Origin: Pseudomonas sp. HS6
GTDB lineage: Bacteria; Pseudomonadota; Gammaproteobacteria; Pseudomonadales; Pseudomonadaceae
Reading direction: 5' to 3'
Assembly (NCBI RefSeq): GCF_023375815.1
Contig: NZ_CP067412.1
Span: 2,480,001-2,544,000, forward strand
Length of the DNA: 64,000 nt
The position numbers and the translations under genes are program-made. A model generated the notes under the pieces. It was not told where the DNA came from and did not search any database. It saw only the letters and a list, made by a program, of their open reading frames with translations. Positions 23,718-32,565 of the stretch are shown here, piece after piece (position 1 is the stretch's first letter; every line of letters starts with the position of its first letter).

Positions 23718-25073
23718 TCAGCGCAACAGGTGAAACCCCAGCCCGACGAGGGCGCAAACGATCAACACTTCGATCACTCCGCGCTTGAAAACGAACAGCC
23801 CGAGAGTTGCCGCCGCCGCGAGCAACAGCGCAAAAACGTCGGGTTGCCCGGCGAACCCCTGGGGCCAGAACACATGGTAAGCAAAGAAACACGCCAGATT
23901 GAGGATCACCCCGACCACCGCCGCCGTGATCGCGGTCAGCGGTGCGGTGAACTTCAGTTCGTTGTGGGTCGACTCCACCAGCGGCCCGCCGGCGAGGATG
24001 AACAGGAACGAAGGCAGGAAGGTGAACCAGGTCACCAGCGTCGCCGCCAGCGCGCCAGCGGCGAACGCATGTTCCGGGCCGAACGTCGGTTGCACGTAAG
24101 CGCCGACGAACCCGACGAATGCCACGACCATGATCAGCGGCCCCGGCGTGGTTTCGCCCAGGGCCAGGCCGTCGATCATCTGCGTCGGCGTCAGCCAGCC
24201 GTAATGCCCGACCGCGCCCTGATACACGTAGGGCAGCACCGCGTAAGCACCGCCGAACGTCAGCAAAGCCGCTTTGGTGAAGAACCAGCCCATCTGCGTG
24301 AAGGTGCCGTTCCAACCGAACAGCGCCGTCAGCAGCGCCATCGGCAGACACCACAGCAACGCACCGACCAGCATCAGACGCAGCAGTCGTGGCAGGCTGA
24401 ATCGCGCATGTTCGGGCGGTGGCGTGTCGTCATCGATCAGCGCCGGGCCGAAGGACTTTTCGCTGCCACGATGACCGCCATTGTTGAACCGCTGCGGCGC
24501 CCAGCGTCCGCCGAAATAGCCGATCAATGCCGCGCCGAGCACGATCAGCGGGAACGGCACGTTGAAGGCGAAAATCGCCACGAACGCTGCCCCGGCAATC
24601 GCCCACAGCCAGCTGTTCTTCAAGGCTCGCGAGCCGATGCGATGGGCCGCGTGCAACACAATCGCGGTCACCGCCGGTTTGATCCCGTAAAACACCCCGG
24701 CCACCACCGGTACGTCGCCAAATGCGATGTACACCCACGAAAGGGCGATCAGGATCAGCAGTGACGGCAACACAAACAACGCCCCGGCCAGCACGCCGCC
24801 ACGAGTTCGGTGCAGCAGCCAGCCGATGTAGGTCGCCAGTTGCTGGGCCTCGGGGCCGGGCAGCAACATGCAGTAGTTGAGCGCATGGAGGAAACGTCGT
24901 TCGGAGATCCAGCGCCGGCGCTCCACCAGTTCCTGATGCATGATCGCGATCTGCCCGGCGGGGCCGCCGAAGCCGATGCAGCCGAGTTTTAGCCAGAAGG
25001 GCCAGGCTTGGCGCAGGGTGATGGGTTGTGGGCGGGGCAGGTCCTTTGGCGTTTCGCTCAAGTGTGGCTCCAC
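23718..25073 (-). CDS. chrA: Chromate efflux transporter ChrA (CHR family, long form)
   Basis: 451 residues with the duplicated CHR domains of long-chain chromate transporters. The first half has FWLKLGCIGFGGPAGQIAIM and the signature LLPGPEAQQLATYIGW; the second half repeats FFTKAALLTFGGAYAVLPY and GETTPGPLIMVVAFVGF. About 10-12 hydrophobic segments are seen. It should export chromate by proton motive force. The start is a GTG at 25073 without a strong ribosome binding site. It stands alone, without a chrB regulator. Confidence 0.92.
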   Translation of the reverse strand: MEPHLSETPKDLPRPQPITLRQAWPFWLKLGCIGFGGPAGQIAIMHQELVERRRWISERRFLHALNYCMLLPGPEAQQLATYIGWLLHRTRGGVLAGALFVLPSLLILIALSWVYIAFGDVPVVAGVFYGIKPAVTAIVLHAAHRIGSRALKNSWLWAIAGAAFVAIFAFNVPFPLIVLGAALIGYFGGRWAPQRFNNGGHRGSEKSFGPALIDDDTPPPEHARFSLPRLLRLMLVGALLWCLPMALLTALFGWNGTFTQMGWFFTKAALLTFGGAYAVLPYVYQGAVGHYGWLTPTQMIDGLALGETTPGPLIMVVAFVGFVGAYVQPTFGPEHAFAAGALAATLVTWFTFLPSFLFILAGGPLVESTHNELKFTAPLTAITAAVVGVILNLACFFAYHVFWPQGFAGQPDVFALLLAAAATLGLFVFKRGVIEVLIVCALVGLGFHLLR

Positions 25074-25134
25074 GTTTGAATCGGCGGGAGATGCTATCTA
25101 ATCAGGCTTTCATGAATTTGTGGCGTCTGCCTTG

Positions 25135-25334
25135 CCCTCACCCCAGCCCTCTCCCGGAGGGAGAGGGGGCCGACCGAGGTGTCTTCCGTCCTACATCGAC
25201 CTGGCAATCCGAGTCGATTATGGATTTAGCACACTGCTGTTATTCGGATTCAACGCTATGAGTTCAGGTCGGCGTATTTCTCAAGCATCCCCCAATCGGT
25301 CCCCTCTCCCCCTGGGAGAGGGCTAGGGTGAGGG
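25135..25334. repeat. MITE-like intergenic repeat, single 200-bp unit
   Basis: The left terminal arm CCCTCACCCCAGCCCTCTCCC (25135-25155) mirrors the right arm at 25314-25334. The interior includes CCGACCGAGGTGTC and the inverse ATCGGTCCCCTCTCCCCC plus a hairpin around CGACCTG and CAGGTCGG. It lies 11 bp after the moaE stop, between moaE and chrA. Length and ends fit the MITE-type repeats described from P. fluorescens genomes. Confidence 0.88.
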
Positions 25335-25345
25335 GCTTTCAATCT

Positions 25346-25807
25346 TCAGGCATGCGCCAGACTCCAGCGAACCGCCGCATTCTGATCACTCTCCCGCGCC
25401 TCGACCCAATGCGCCCCCTCAGGCGTGGTCTCCCGCTTCCAGAACGGCGCACGCGTCTTGAGCACATCCATGATGAACGCACAGGCCTCGAACGCCGCAT
25501 GCCGATGCTTGCTGCTGACGCCAACAAACACGATCGGCTCGGTCACCGACAGCGCGCCGACCCGATGCACAATCTCCACCGCCAGTAACGGCCAGCGCTC
25601 GCGGGCCTGTTCGGCAATCTGTTCCAGAGCCTTCTCGGTCATGCCCGGATAATGTTCCAGAAACAGCTCGGTCACCGACTGCCCAACGTTCAGATCGCGC
25701 ACATAACCAATGAAATTAACCACCGCACCCACCCGTGGATTGCGCGCATGCAGGTCGGCAATCAACTGACCGGCATCGAAGCTTTTACGTTGAACTCGCA
25801 CCCCCAT
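25346..25807 (-). CDS. moaE: Molybdopterin synthase catalytic subunit MoaE
   Basis: 153 residues. MoaE accepts sulphur from the MoaD thiocarboxylate to convert cPMP into molybdopterin. Family motifs include GAVVNFIGYVRDLN, LFLEHYPGMTEKAL and RVGALSVTEPIVFVGVSS, followed by the C-terminal lysine-containing segment RAPFWKRE that contributes to the active site. It is the last gene of the minus-strand fdhD-moaC-moaD-moaE operon, starting 3 bp after the moaD stop. A mobile repeat begins immediately downstream. Confidence 0.96.
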   Translation of the reverse strand: MGVRVQRKSFDAGQLIADLHARNPRVGAVVNFIGYVRDLNVGQSVTELFLEHYPGMTEKALEQIAEQARERWPLLAVEIVHRVGALSVTEPIVFVGVSSKHRHAAFEACAFIMDVLKTRAPFWKRETTPEGAHWVEARESDQNAAVRWSLAHA

Positions 25808-25810
25808 GTC

Positions 25811-26062
25811 TCAACCCCCCGTAACCGGTGGGAAAAACGCAATCTCGTCGAAATCCTCGATCACTTGATCTGGCTGGCACAGCTCCTGATTCACCGCGCA
25901 CATCAGGTTGCCGGCGCCGAGCACCTCACGCCAGACATCGCCACGCTGCATCAGCATCTGCCGCACGTCCTCGACACAGGCGAGGGCGCTGCTGGCCGGG
26001 ATCTTTTCACCGCCCAGATTGAGCCGGTCACGGTAGCTGGCGAAGTAGTTGATCAGAATCAT
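25811..26062 (-). CDS. moaD: Molybdopterin synthase sulphur carrier subunit MoaD
   Basis: 83 residues, a ubiquitin-like fold ending in the required Gly-Gly (FFPPVTGG), which is adenylated and then thiocarboxylated to donate sulphur to cPMP through MoaE. The start ([15 protein letters not shown]) overlaps the moaC stop by 4 bp (ATGA), so the two are translationally coupled. Length and ending match the family exactly. Confidence 0.95.
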   Translation of the reverse strand: MILINYFASYRDRLNLGGEKIPASSALACVEDVRQMLMQRGDVWREVLGAGNLMCAVNQELCQPDQVIEDFDEIAFFPPVTGG

Positions 26063-26544
26063 TGCGGGTTCTCCCATTGAAAATGGCCGGAGCGGCCGCC
26101 CTGTTTGCTCAGCAGGCGGATGTCGCCGATGACCATCGCCCGGTCCACCGCTTTGCACATGTCGTAGATCGTCAGCGCGGCGACGCTGGCGGCGGTCAAG
26201 GCTTCGAGTTCGACGCCGGTCTGGCCGGTGAGGCGGCAGGTGCTGGTGATCTGCACGCGGTCCGGTTCGCAGGCCTTGAGTTCGACGTGGATCGAACTGA
26301 GCAGCAGCGCATGACACAGCGGAATCAGTTCGTGGGTGCGCTTGGCCGCCTGAATCCCGGCGATCCGCGCCACGGCGAAGACGTCGCCCTTGGGATGGCC
26401 GTTGGACTGGATCATTTGCAGGGTTTGCGGACGCATCTGCACCCAGGCCTGGGCCGTTGCTTCACGGCGCGTCGCGGCTTTGTCGCTGACGTCGACCATG
26501 TTGGCGCGGCCCTGATCGTCGAGGTGGGTGAGGGTGTCGCTCAT
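26059..26544 (-). CDS. moaC: Cyclic pyranopterin monophosphate synthase MoaC
   Basis: 161 residues. MoaC rearranges the MoaA product to cPMP in molybdenum cofactor synthesis. Motifs include [34 protein letters not shown] and [20 protein letters not shown], with DMCKAVDR near the active site. The start at 26544 overlaps the fdhD stop by 4 bp, and its own stop overlaps the moaD start in the same way. An upstream in-frame extension of the open frame is ignored because it runs inside fdhD. No moaA lies in this window. Confidence 0.96.
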   Translation of the reverse strand: MSDTLTHLDDQGRANMVDVSDKAATRREATAQAWVQMRPQTLQMIQSNGHPKGDVFAVARIAGIQAAKRTHELIPLCHALLLSSIHVELKACEPDRVQITSTCRLTGQTGVELEALTAASVAALTIYDMCKAVDRAMVIGDIRLLSKQGGRSGHFQWENPQ

Positions 26545-27383
26545 GGGGTTGGCTCCTGGATCGGGCTGTAGATTCGGGGGGCGTTGCGGTGCGGGACGTG
26601 GATCAGGTTCAAGCGGTGTTTGAGTGCCCAGCGCACAGTCAGCGCGGTGGGGGCGGACAGGCTGACGAGGGTGCCGAGGCGGGCGCGCACGGCTTTGTGG
26701 ATCAGTTCGAGGCTGCAACGGCTGGTGACCACGACGAAGCCCTGACGCGCATCGAGGCCTTCGAATTGCAGGGCGCCGATCAGCTTGTCGAGGGCGTTGT
26801 GCCGGCCAATGTCTTCGCGGCACAGCAGCGCTTCGCCGTCGGCGTCAAAGTACAACGCTGCGTGCAGGGCGCCGCTGCTGCGGGCCAGTTGCTGGGCCTG
26901 TTCGATGCGTTGGCGGATGCCGTCGAAATGCGCGGCCGGTGGCAACGACGTCGGCGTCAGGATCGCCAGTTGCGGCAGCGCCTGCTCCAGGGCTTCCACA
27001 CCGCAGAGGCCGCAGCCGCTGGTGCCGGCCATCTGCCGGCGATGATCTTTCAGCGCCCAGAATGCACGGCTGGAAATCTGTACATCGGCCTGGCAGGCCT
27101 GGTCGAAATGGGTCAGGCGGATGTCGTGGATATCGTCGAGGCGGTCGACGATGGCATTGCTCAGGCTGAAGCCGCGAATGAAGTCCTCGATGTTGCCCGG
27201 AGAGACCATCATCACGGCCTGATTCAAGCCGTTATAGCTGATGGCCAACGCGATTTCGGCCGCCAGCGCCGCGTGGGACACCGGCGCGTAGTCGAGGTAT
27301 TCGCGATAAGCCACTTGCGCCGGTTGTGGCGCGGGGGCGTTGGCGTCGCCCGGTTCGATGAGTTGTTCAACTTGGCACAGCAT
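26541..27383 (-). CDS. fdhD: Formate dehydrogenase accessory sulphurtransferase FdhD
   Basis: 280 residues. FdhD passes sulphur from a desulphurase to the molybdenum cofactor of formate dehydrogenases. The catalytic CxxC is seen as [11 protein letters not shown] (Cys124 and Cys127), with family motifs [29 protein letters not shown] and [14 protein letters not shown]. It is the first gene of an operon with moaC, moaD and moaE, each overlapping or abutting the next. No formate dehydrogenase structural gene is present in the window. A REP pair lies upstream. Confidence 0.95.
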   Translation of the reverse strand: MLCQVEQLIEPGDANAPAPQPAQVAYREYLDYAPVSHAALAAEIALAISYNGLNQAVMMVSPGNIEDFIRGFSLSNAIVDRLDDIHDIRLTHFDQACQADVQISSRAFWALKDHRRQMAGTSGCGLCGVEALEQALPQLAILTPTSLPPAAHFDGIRQRIEQAQQLARSSGALHAALYFDADGEALLCREDIGRHNALDKLIGALQFEGLDARQGFVVVTSRCSLELIHKAVRARLGTLVSLSAPTALTVRWALKHRLNLIHVPHRNAPRIYSPIQEPTP

Positions 27384-27522
27384 CTTGAAAGTCCCCGAAG
27401 CGCTGAAGTGAGTTCAGGCTACGGGGCACGGAAAAGTGCGTCCAATCGCTTGTTCCGATGCAGTGATTGGATTGGTCGATGACGGCTTTCACATTATGGA
27501 TTTGTATTGATTGATCTGGTCT

Positions 27523-27628
27523 CATCGCTGGCAAGCCAGCTCCCACAGGGTTATGCGGCGGATCCGAAACTGCGATCACCTCGATCATTGTGGGAGCTGC
27601 GGTGCGACGATTCGACTTGCCAGCGATG
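27523..27628. repeat. Paired REP element (inverted)
   Basis: CATCGCTGGCAAG (27523-27535) mirrors CTTGCCAGCGATG (27616-27628); AGCTCCCACA (27538-27547) mirrors TGTGGGAGCT (27589-27598). The right unit has the same GCGGTGCGACGATTCGA insert as the element at 6984, so these two belong to one subfamily. It lies between the LysR gene stop and the fdhD start. Confidence 0.87.
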
Positions 27629-27649
27629 GCGGCCTGACATTCAACACAT

Positions 27650-28549
27650 TTATTCGGCAGGCGTCTCGATCCCGAACATCTTGCGCGCCTCGGCAAAACA
27701 CTTCTCGGCAATCGCCGAGCGCGGTTCGGTCTTGCGCATCACCAGCCCCAACGGCGCAAGTACGCTGGCATCCGGCAAATTGATGAACGCCAGATGTTCG
27801 ATCGGCTCTTCCAGGCCGCTGTCCAGCGGCATGATCGAACAGCAGAAACCCTGGTGAATCGCCTGCAGCAGTTGATAGGTCGAATCGCTTTCCATGATTG
27901 GCTGCGGGTTGAGGCCGCGACTGCGGAAACTCAAGTCGATGGATTTGCGGTAATGCATGCCGGTGGTGATCATCCCCAGCGGCAATTCAGCGGCGTCTTC
28001 CCAGCTCATTTCCGGGCCTTCGAAATGGAAGTGGCGGGTGTCGTAGAGCAGGCCGACGCGGGTTTCGCCGATCTCGAAGAAATCGAAATAGTTCGGGTTG
28101 ACGTGATCCAGATAACACACGCCCAGGTCCAGCTGATTATTGCCCAGGCCTTCGATGATTTCGTTGGAACTCAGCGACGACAGGCTGTATTTCAGCTCCG
28201 GATAAATCGCGGACAAACCCTGAATGTAATTGACCGGATTGAAGTTGCTCAGCGGCACCAGCCCCAGGCGCAGGCTGCCGACCAGTTGCCCGCGGCAGGC
28301 AGCGGCTTCGGCGAACAGCCCGTCGTGGGCGGCCAGCAGCGTGCGGGCCCAGGCCAGTACGCGTTCGCCGGCCTGGGTGAAACCTTCGAAGCGCTGGCCG
28401 CGATTGACCAGTACCAGATCCAGCTCGTCTTCCAGATTACGCAGGCGCATCGACAGGGTCGGCTGGGTGATGTGGCAGCGCGCAGCGGCCTGGCCGAAGT
28501 GGCGGGTTTCGTCCAGCGCAATCAGGAACTTGAGTTGTTTGATGTCCAC
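27650..28549 (-). CDS. LysR family transcriptional regulator divergent from moaB-moeA
   Basis: 299 residues from a GTG at 28549 (MDIKQLKFLIALDETRHFGQ), which places the helix-turn-helix at the N-terminus; an AGCAGGT ribosome binding site precedes it. The long upstream extension to 28690 would add 47 low-quality residues. The DNA-binding part is about residues 1-60 (ITQPTLSMRLRNLEDELDL) and the effector domain about 90-295. It is transcribed away from moaB-moeA, so it is the obvious candidate to control them. Family placement near molybdate or CysB-type sensors cannot be shown by eye. Confidence 0.88.
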   Translation of the reverse strand: MDIKQLKFLIALDETRHFGQAAARCHITQPTLSMRLRNLEDELDLVLVNRGQRFEGFTQAGERVLAWARTLLAAHDGLFAEAAACRGQLVGSLRLGLVPLSNFNPVNYIQGLSAIYPELKYSLSSLSSNEIIEGLGNNQLDLGVCYLDHVNPNYFDFFEIGETRVGLLYDTRHFHFEGPEMSWEDAAELPLGMITTGMHYRKSIDLSFRSRGLNPQPIMESDSTYQLLQAIHQGFCCSIMPLDSGLEEPIEHLAFINLPDASVLAPLGLVMRKTEPRSAIAEKCFAEARKMFGIETPAE

Positions 28550-28847
28550 GATGGCACCTGCTCGATTGAGAATTTTGATTGAGTATTGACGCAGATGCGT
28601 ACGGCGCACGGAAAGCGCAGGCGGTGACGATCCCATTGATCGCGTTTTACGTCCAATCGGAAGCGTTGAAGAGGCTATCGAGGGATTCAATCATGGCCGA
28701 TTTCATTGGCTCGGACGGTAGTCGAAGTTCGCAGAAAAATGACCGATAGAGCGGATCGATAATGCGGTTGGTTAGAGTGATTAGACAGTCTAGATAAGTG
28801 GCACTTAGGCTCTGGCCCAATTGAATTGGCGAATGCCGGAGAATGCC

Positions 28848-29387
28848 ATGAGTGTTAAAGCGGATGCCCTGTTTGTTCCCTTGAATATTGCCGTGCTGAC
28901 GGTCAGCGATACCCGCGATTACGCCAGCGATACTTCCGGCCAGTTGTTGGTCAGTCGTCTGTTGGAGGCTGGCCACACGTTGAGCGAACGCAACCTGCTC
29001 AAGGACGACTTGTACAAGATCCGCGCCCAGGTCGCGCAGTGGATTGCCGACGACGGCATTCAAGTGGTGCTGATCACCGGCGGCACCGGTTTCACCGGCC
29101 GCGACAGCACCCCGGAAGCGGTGGCGTGCCTGCTGGACAAACAGATCGACGGTTTCGGCGAACTGTTCCGCGCCATCTCGATTCTCGACATCGGCACCTC
29201 GACCGTGCAAAGCCGCGCGCTGGCGGGCCTGTCCAACGGCACACTGGTGTGCTGCCTGCCGGGCTCCACCGGCGCGTGCCGCACGGCCTGGGAAGGCATC
29301 CTTGCCGAGCAACTGGATAACCGTCACCGCCCGTGCAACTTCGTCCCGCACCTCAAATCGGTGCAAGCCTGTGGGCCGCGCGGATGA
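28848..29387 (+). CDS. moaB: Molybdenum cofactor biosynthesis protein MoaB
   Basis: 179 residues. MoaB/MogA proteins adenylate molybdopterin before molybdate insertion. Motifs: [35 protein letters not shown] and [23 protein letters not shown] 28848 follows CCGGAGAATGCC; the open frame begins nine codons earlier without a ribosome binding site. Its stop overlaps the moeA start (ATGA), so the two are coupled. Confidence 0.95.
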   Translation: MSVKADALFVPLNIAVLTVSDTRDYASDTSGQLLVSRLLEAGHTLSERNLLKDDLYKIRAQVAQWIADDGIQVVLITGGTGFTGRDSTPEAVACLLDKQIDGFGELFRAISILDIGTSTVQSRALAGLSNGTLVCCLPGSTGACRTAWEGILAEQLDNRHRPCNFVPHLKSVQACGPRG

Positions 29388-30589
29388 GCAAGCCGGGTTT
29401 GATGCCGGTCGAGGACGCCCTCGACCAACTGTTGGCGATGGCCGATGAACAACGTCTGCCGGACAGCGAATCGGTGCCGCTCACTGAAGCGCGCGGACGC
29501 GTGCTGGCCAGCGATCTGGTCGCCACCCTCGACCTGCCGCCGTGGCCGAACAGCGCCATGGACGGTTACGCGTTGAACCTCGCCGATCTGCACCGCCAGC
29601 CATTGAGCGTGTCGCAGCGGGTCTATGCCGGGCTGGCGCCGGACGCCTTGTTGCCCGGCACCTGCGCGCGGATCTTCACCGGGGCGCCTTTACCGCCCGG
29701 CGCCAATTGCGTGGAAATGCAGGAAAATGTCGAAGTGCTGGAGGATGGCCGAGTACGGTTTCTGCAACCGCTGAAGGTCGGCCAGAACATCCGCGCCCAG
29801 GGCCAGGAGAACCGTGTCGGCGACACCTTGCTGCGCGCCGGCAAACGCCTTGGCCCGTTCGAACTGGCGGTGGCCGCGGGGCAGGGCATGACTCATCTGC
29901 CGGTGGTCCGTCGCCCGCGAGTGGCATTGCTGTCGACCGGTGATGAGCTGGTGGAACCGGGGCAACCGCTGCGTCCCGGCAGCATCTACAACAGCAATCG
30001 CATCTTGCTCGGCCATTGGTTGCGCGAACTGGGTTGCGAGGTGATCGACGCCGGGATTCTTCCGGATCGCCCGGCGCAGACCCGGCTCAAGCTTGAGCAG
30101 TTGCAAGTGGCAGCCGATCTGATTCTGACCACGGGCGGCGTGTCCGCCGGCGATGCCGACTGCCTCGGCCAGGTGCTGCGCGACAACGGCAAACCGCTGC
30201 TGTGGAAGCTCGCGATCAAACCCGGCAAGCCATTGACGGTCGGGCATTTCGGCACAGTGCCGGTGATCGGTCTGCCAGGCAATCCGACCTCGGCGCTGGT
30301 GACGTTCGGCCTGTTGGCGCGCCCGTACCTGCTGCGCATTCAAGGCGTGGAAGAGGTGATGCCGCTGAGCTTTACCGTGAACGCCGGATTCGACTGGCCG
30401 AAACCCGGCAGCCGTCGCGAGTACCTGCGGGTGCGCCTGGAGGGCGGTCAGGCGGCGCTGTATCCGAATCAGAGCTCCGGCGTACTGCTCGGCGCAACCT
30501 GGGCGGACGGGCTGGTGGAGATCCCGGAGAACAGCACCTTGCGCATGGGTGATCCACTGCGCTTCATTCCGTTCAGCGAGCTGTTCTGA
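29384..30589 (+). CDS. moeA: Molybdopterin molybdotransferase MoeA
   Basis: 401 residues. MoeA inserts molybdate into adenylated molybdopterin. Motifs are PWPNSAMDGYAL, FTGAPLPPGANCVEMQE, VALLSTGDELVEPG, the GSIYNSNR turn, LTTGGVSAGDADCLGQ and GLPGNPTSALVTFGL. ATG 29384 overlaps the moaB stop by 4 bp. Together with moaB and the opposite-side fdhD-moaCDE genes this forms most of a cofactor locus, with a LysR gene between the two halves. Confidence 0.95.
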   Translation: MSKPGLMPVEDALDQLLAMADEQRLPDSESVPLTEARGRVLASDLVATLDLPPWPNSAMDGYALNLADLHRQPLSVSQRVYAGLAPDALLPGTCARIFTGAPLPPGANCVEMQENVEVLEDGRVRFLQPLKVGQNIRAQGQENRVGDTLLRAGKRLGPFELAVAAGQGMTHLPVVRRPRVALLSTGDELVEPGQPLRPGSIYNSNRILLGHWLRELGCEVIDAGILPDRPAQTRLKLEQLQVAADLILTTGGVSAGDADCLGQVLRDNGKPLLWKLAIKPGKPLTVGHFGTVPVIGLPGNPTSALVTFGLLARPYLLRIQGVEEVMPLSFTVNAGFDWPKPGSRREYLRVRLEGGQAALYPNQSSGVLLGATWADGLVEIPENSTLRMGDPLRFIPFSELF

Positions 30590-30595
30590 CCGCGA

Positions 30596-31393
30596 TCAGA
30601 AGCTGTAGGCCACCTGACCGACGACGGACGTCTGCATCCGGCGCTCGACAATCGGGCTGTCCGCCGCCTCGTTGCCCAGATACTGCACCGCCAGGACGGT
30701 CGACACACTCCATTGTTCGTCCAGTGGCAGCGACCAGGTCAGATCCGCCCCGCGACTGACCAGGCCGCCCCGGGTCTTGTATGCCCGGAACTGGCTGCGT
30801 GAGGCCTGTGCGTCACTGACGCCGTACCAGGTGCGCATGTAGTTGCTGTCACCGAACTGGCTGTTGAGGCCGCCGACCACCTTGCCGAACCGTCCTTCGT
30901 AGAACGGGGCGCTGATGCTCAGCTTCAGGCGATTCCAGGCTGAGCCGGTGTCGTGGTCATCGTTATCCTTTTCCAGCGCGTGTTCGAAACTTGCGCCAAG
31001 GATGATCGGGCCCATGTGATAAGTCCCGTCGAGTCCGATCACCGGACGCGACTTGATCGAGCCCATGCCGTTGAGCTCGTCGGAACCCTTGTAGCCGGTC
31101 TTGCGATCCTTGCGCACGTCGCTGGCGCCGACGTAGACGCTGAGGCCGAAATCCTCTTCGTCGAACCCCCAGCCGAGGCCTCGGCTGCTGTCGAGAAACA
31201 CACCGTAAGGGCTGACGATTTCGACACCCACCAGCGGCGCTGTCACGCGCTCATCACTGCCGCTGTAACGCGGCGCGCTGACCGCACCGGCACGCAAGGT
31301 GGTTTTCCAGTCGGCGGCACGCAGAGAATCGCTCGCCAGCAACAGGCAAAGAGAGGTCAGGGAAAACGAAAGGGTACGTAACGAAACCTGCAT
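30596..31393 (-). CDS. MipA/OmpV family outer membrane protein
   Basis: 265 residues with a signal peptide (LSFSLTSLCLLLASDSLRA, cleavage after AxA-like LRA) and an amphipathic beta-strand pattern ending in Phe (VGQVAYSF), typical of an outer membrane barrel. Motifs RAGAVSAPRYSGSDE and PLVGVEIVSPYGVFLD mark the MipA/OmpV family, whose members bind murein-synthesis enzymes or act as porin-like proteins. It is convergent with moeA (6 bp between stops) and divergent from the LysR gene at 31582. Confidence 0.88.
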   Translation of the reverse strand: MQVSLRTLSFSLTSLCLLLASDSLRAADWKTTLRAGAVSAPRYSGSDERVTAPLVGVEIVSPYGVFLDSSRGLGWGFDEEDFGLSVYVGASDVRKDRKTGYKGSDELNGMGSIKSRPVIGLDGTYHMGPIILGASFEHALEKDNDDHDTGSAWNRLKLSISAPFYEGRFGKVVGGLNSQFGDSNYMRTWYGVSDAQASRSQFRAYKTRGGLVSRGADLTWSLPLDEQWSVSTVLAVQYLGNEAADSPIVERRMQTSVVGQVAYSF

Positions 31394-31581
31394 GGGGCAC
31401 CTGATAGGGATTTGGATGCGCCCATGCTAGTGAGGTGGCGGCCGGCAATCTTTGGCAGCTTTGTCGAGAAACTGTCAAAGACTGTGAAGGCGGCTTGCCG
31501 AAGATGAACGATAACGCGGTGCAACTGGACGCCCGCGAAAAGCCCGGTCAGCATGGCGCAAAAAATCGGGATCAAAAACCC

Positions 31582-32466
31582 ATGCGCCGACTACCTTCCC
31601 TGGCCGCCCTGCGAACCTTCGAATGCGCCGCCCGCCACGCGCATTTCGGTCGTGCCGCCGCCGAGCTGTGCGTCACCGACAGCGCCGTCAGCCATCAGAT
31701 CCGCCAGCTCGAAGAGCAACTCGGCGTGTCGCTGTTCATCCGCGAGGGTCGGCAGATTCGCCCGACCATCGCCGCCGGGCGCTTGATGCAGAGCCTGCAA
31801 CAGGCTTTCGAACTGATCGGCGATGCCTGCGATGAATTGCGCGATCCGTCCTCGCTTGCGGTGTTGCGGCTGGCGGTCACCGCAGAACTCGCGCAGAAGT
31901 GGTTGATGAACCGTCTCACCGATTTCTACGCGCGTTATCCGCACATCACCTTGCACCTCTACGAACAGCCGATCGACGCCACCGCACCCGGCGAAGATAT
32001 CGATCTGGCAATCACTTACGGCACCGGTCCGGTGGACAGCAGCGCGTATTTCGTCCGCCCGTTGCCGGCGTTGCAGTTCTTCCCGGTGTGCAGCCCCGGC
32101 CTGTTCAACCAGGGCACTCTGAAAACCCCGAAGGATCTGGCCCGCCATTGCCTGTTGCACGACGATCAGGACGGCAAGACCTGGACCGCGTGGCTGACCA
32201 GCCATGCCGGCGACCTGCGCCCGGAGCGCCAGTTGTATTTCGCCCACGCCGGCCTGGCGCTGGAGGCCGCCGCACAAGGGCAGGGCGTGGCGATGGGCGA
32301 CAACCTCACGGCGCAGGAGGATTTGCAGAACGGTCGTCTGGTGCGGCCGTTCACCTCCAGCATGACCGCGCTGGGCCAATACGCGCTGGTCTGCGAGCGG
32401 GTGCGGCTGGAGCGTCCGGCGGTGGCGCAGATGCTGGAATGGTTCAACGATCAACTGGCGGATTGA
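31582..32466 (+). CDS. LysR family regulator, GcvA-like
   Basis: 294 residues from ATG 31582 (MRRLPSLAALRTFECAARHA), the usual start of GcvA-type regulators; another in-frame ATG at 31504 would add 26 residues. Helix-turn-helix at about residues 20-45 (HFGRAAAELCVTDSAVSHQI), effector domain about 95-290 with DIDLAITYGTG and QGQGVAMGDNL. It precedes agmatine deiminase by 99 bp on the same strand and is divergent from MipA. Control of the aguA-potF genes is inferred from position. Confidence 0.88.
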   Translation: MRRLPSLAALRTFECAARHAHFGRAAAELCVTDSAVSHQIRQLEEQLGVSLFIREGRQIRPTIAAGRLMQSLQQAFELIGDACDELRDPSSLAVLRLAVTAELAQKWLMNRLTDFYARYPHITLHLYEQPIDATAPGEDIDLAITYGTGPVDSSAYFVRPLPALQFFPVCSPGLFNQGTLKTPKDLARHCLLHDDQDGKTWTAWLTSHAGDLRPERQLYFAHAGLALEAAAQGQGVAMGDNLTAQEDLQNGRLVRPFTSSMTALGQYALVCERVRLERPAVAQMLEWFNDQLAD

Positions 32467-32565
32467 TGAGTTGAATTCAACTGTTCCGAAATAATCATCG
32501 TTGGCGGGCCGACCGCCCGCAACCGTAGCCTGAGGTCATTCCCATCCCGATGACGAGGTTTGACC

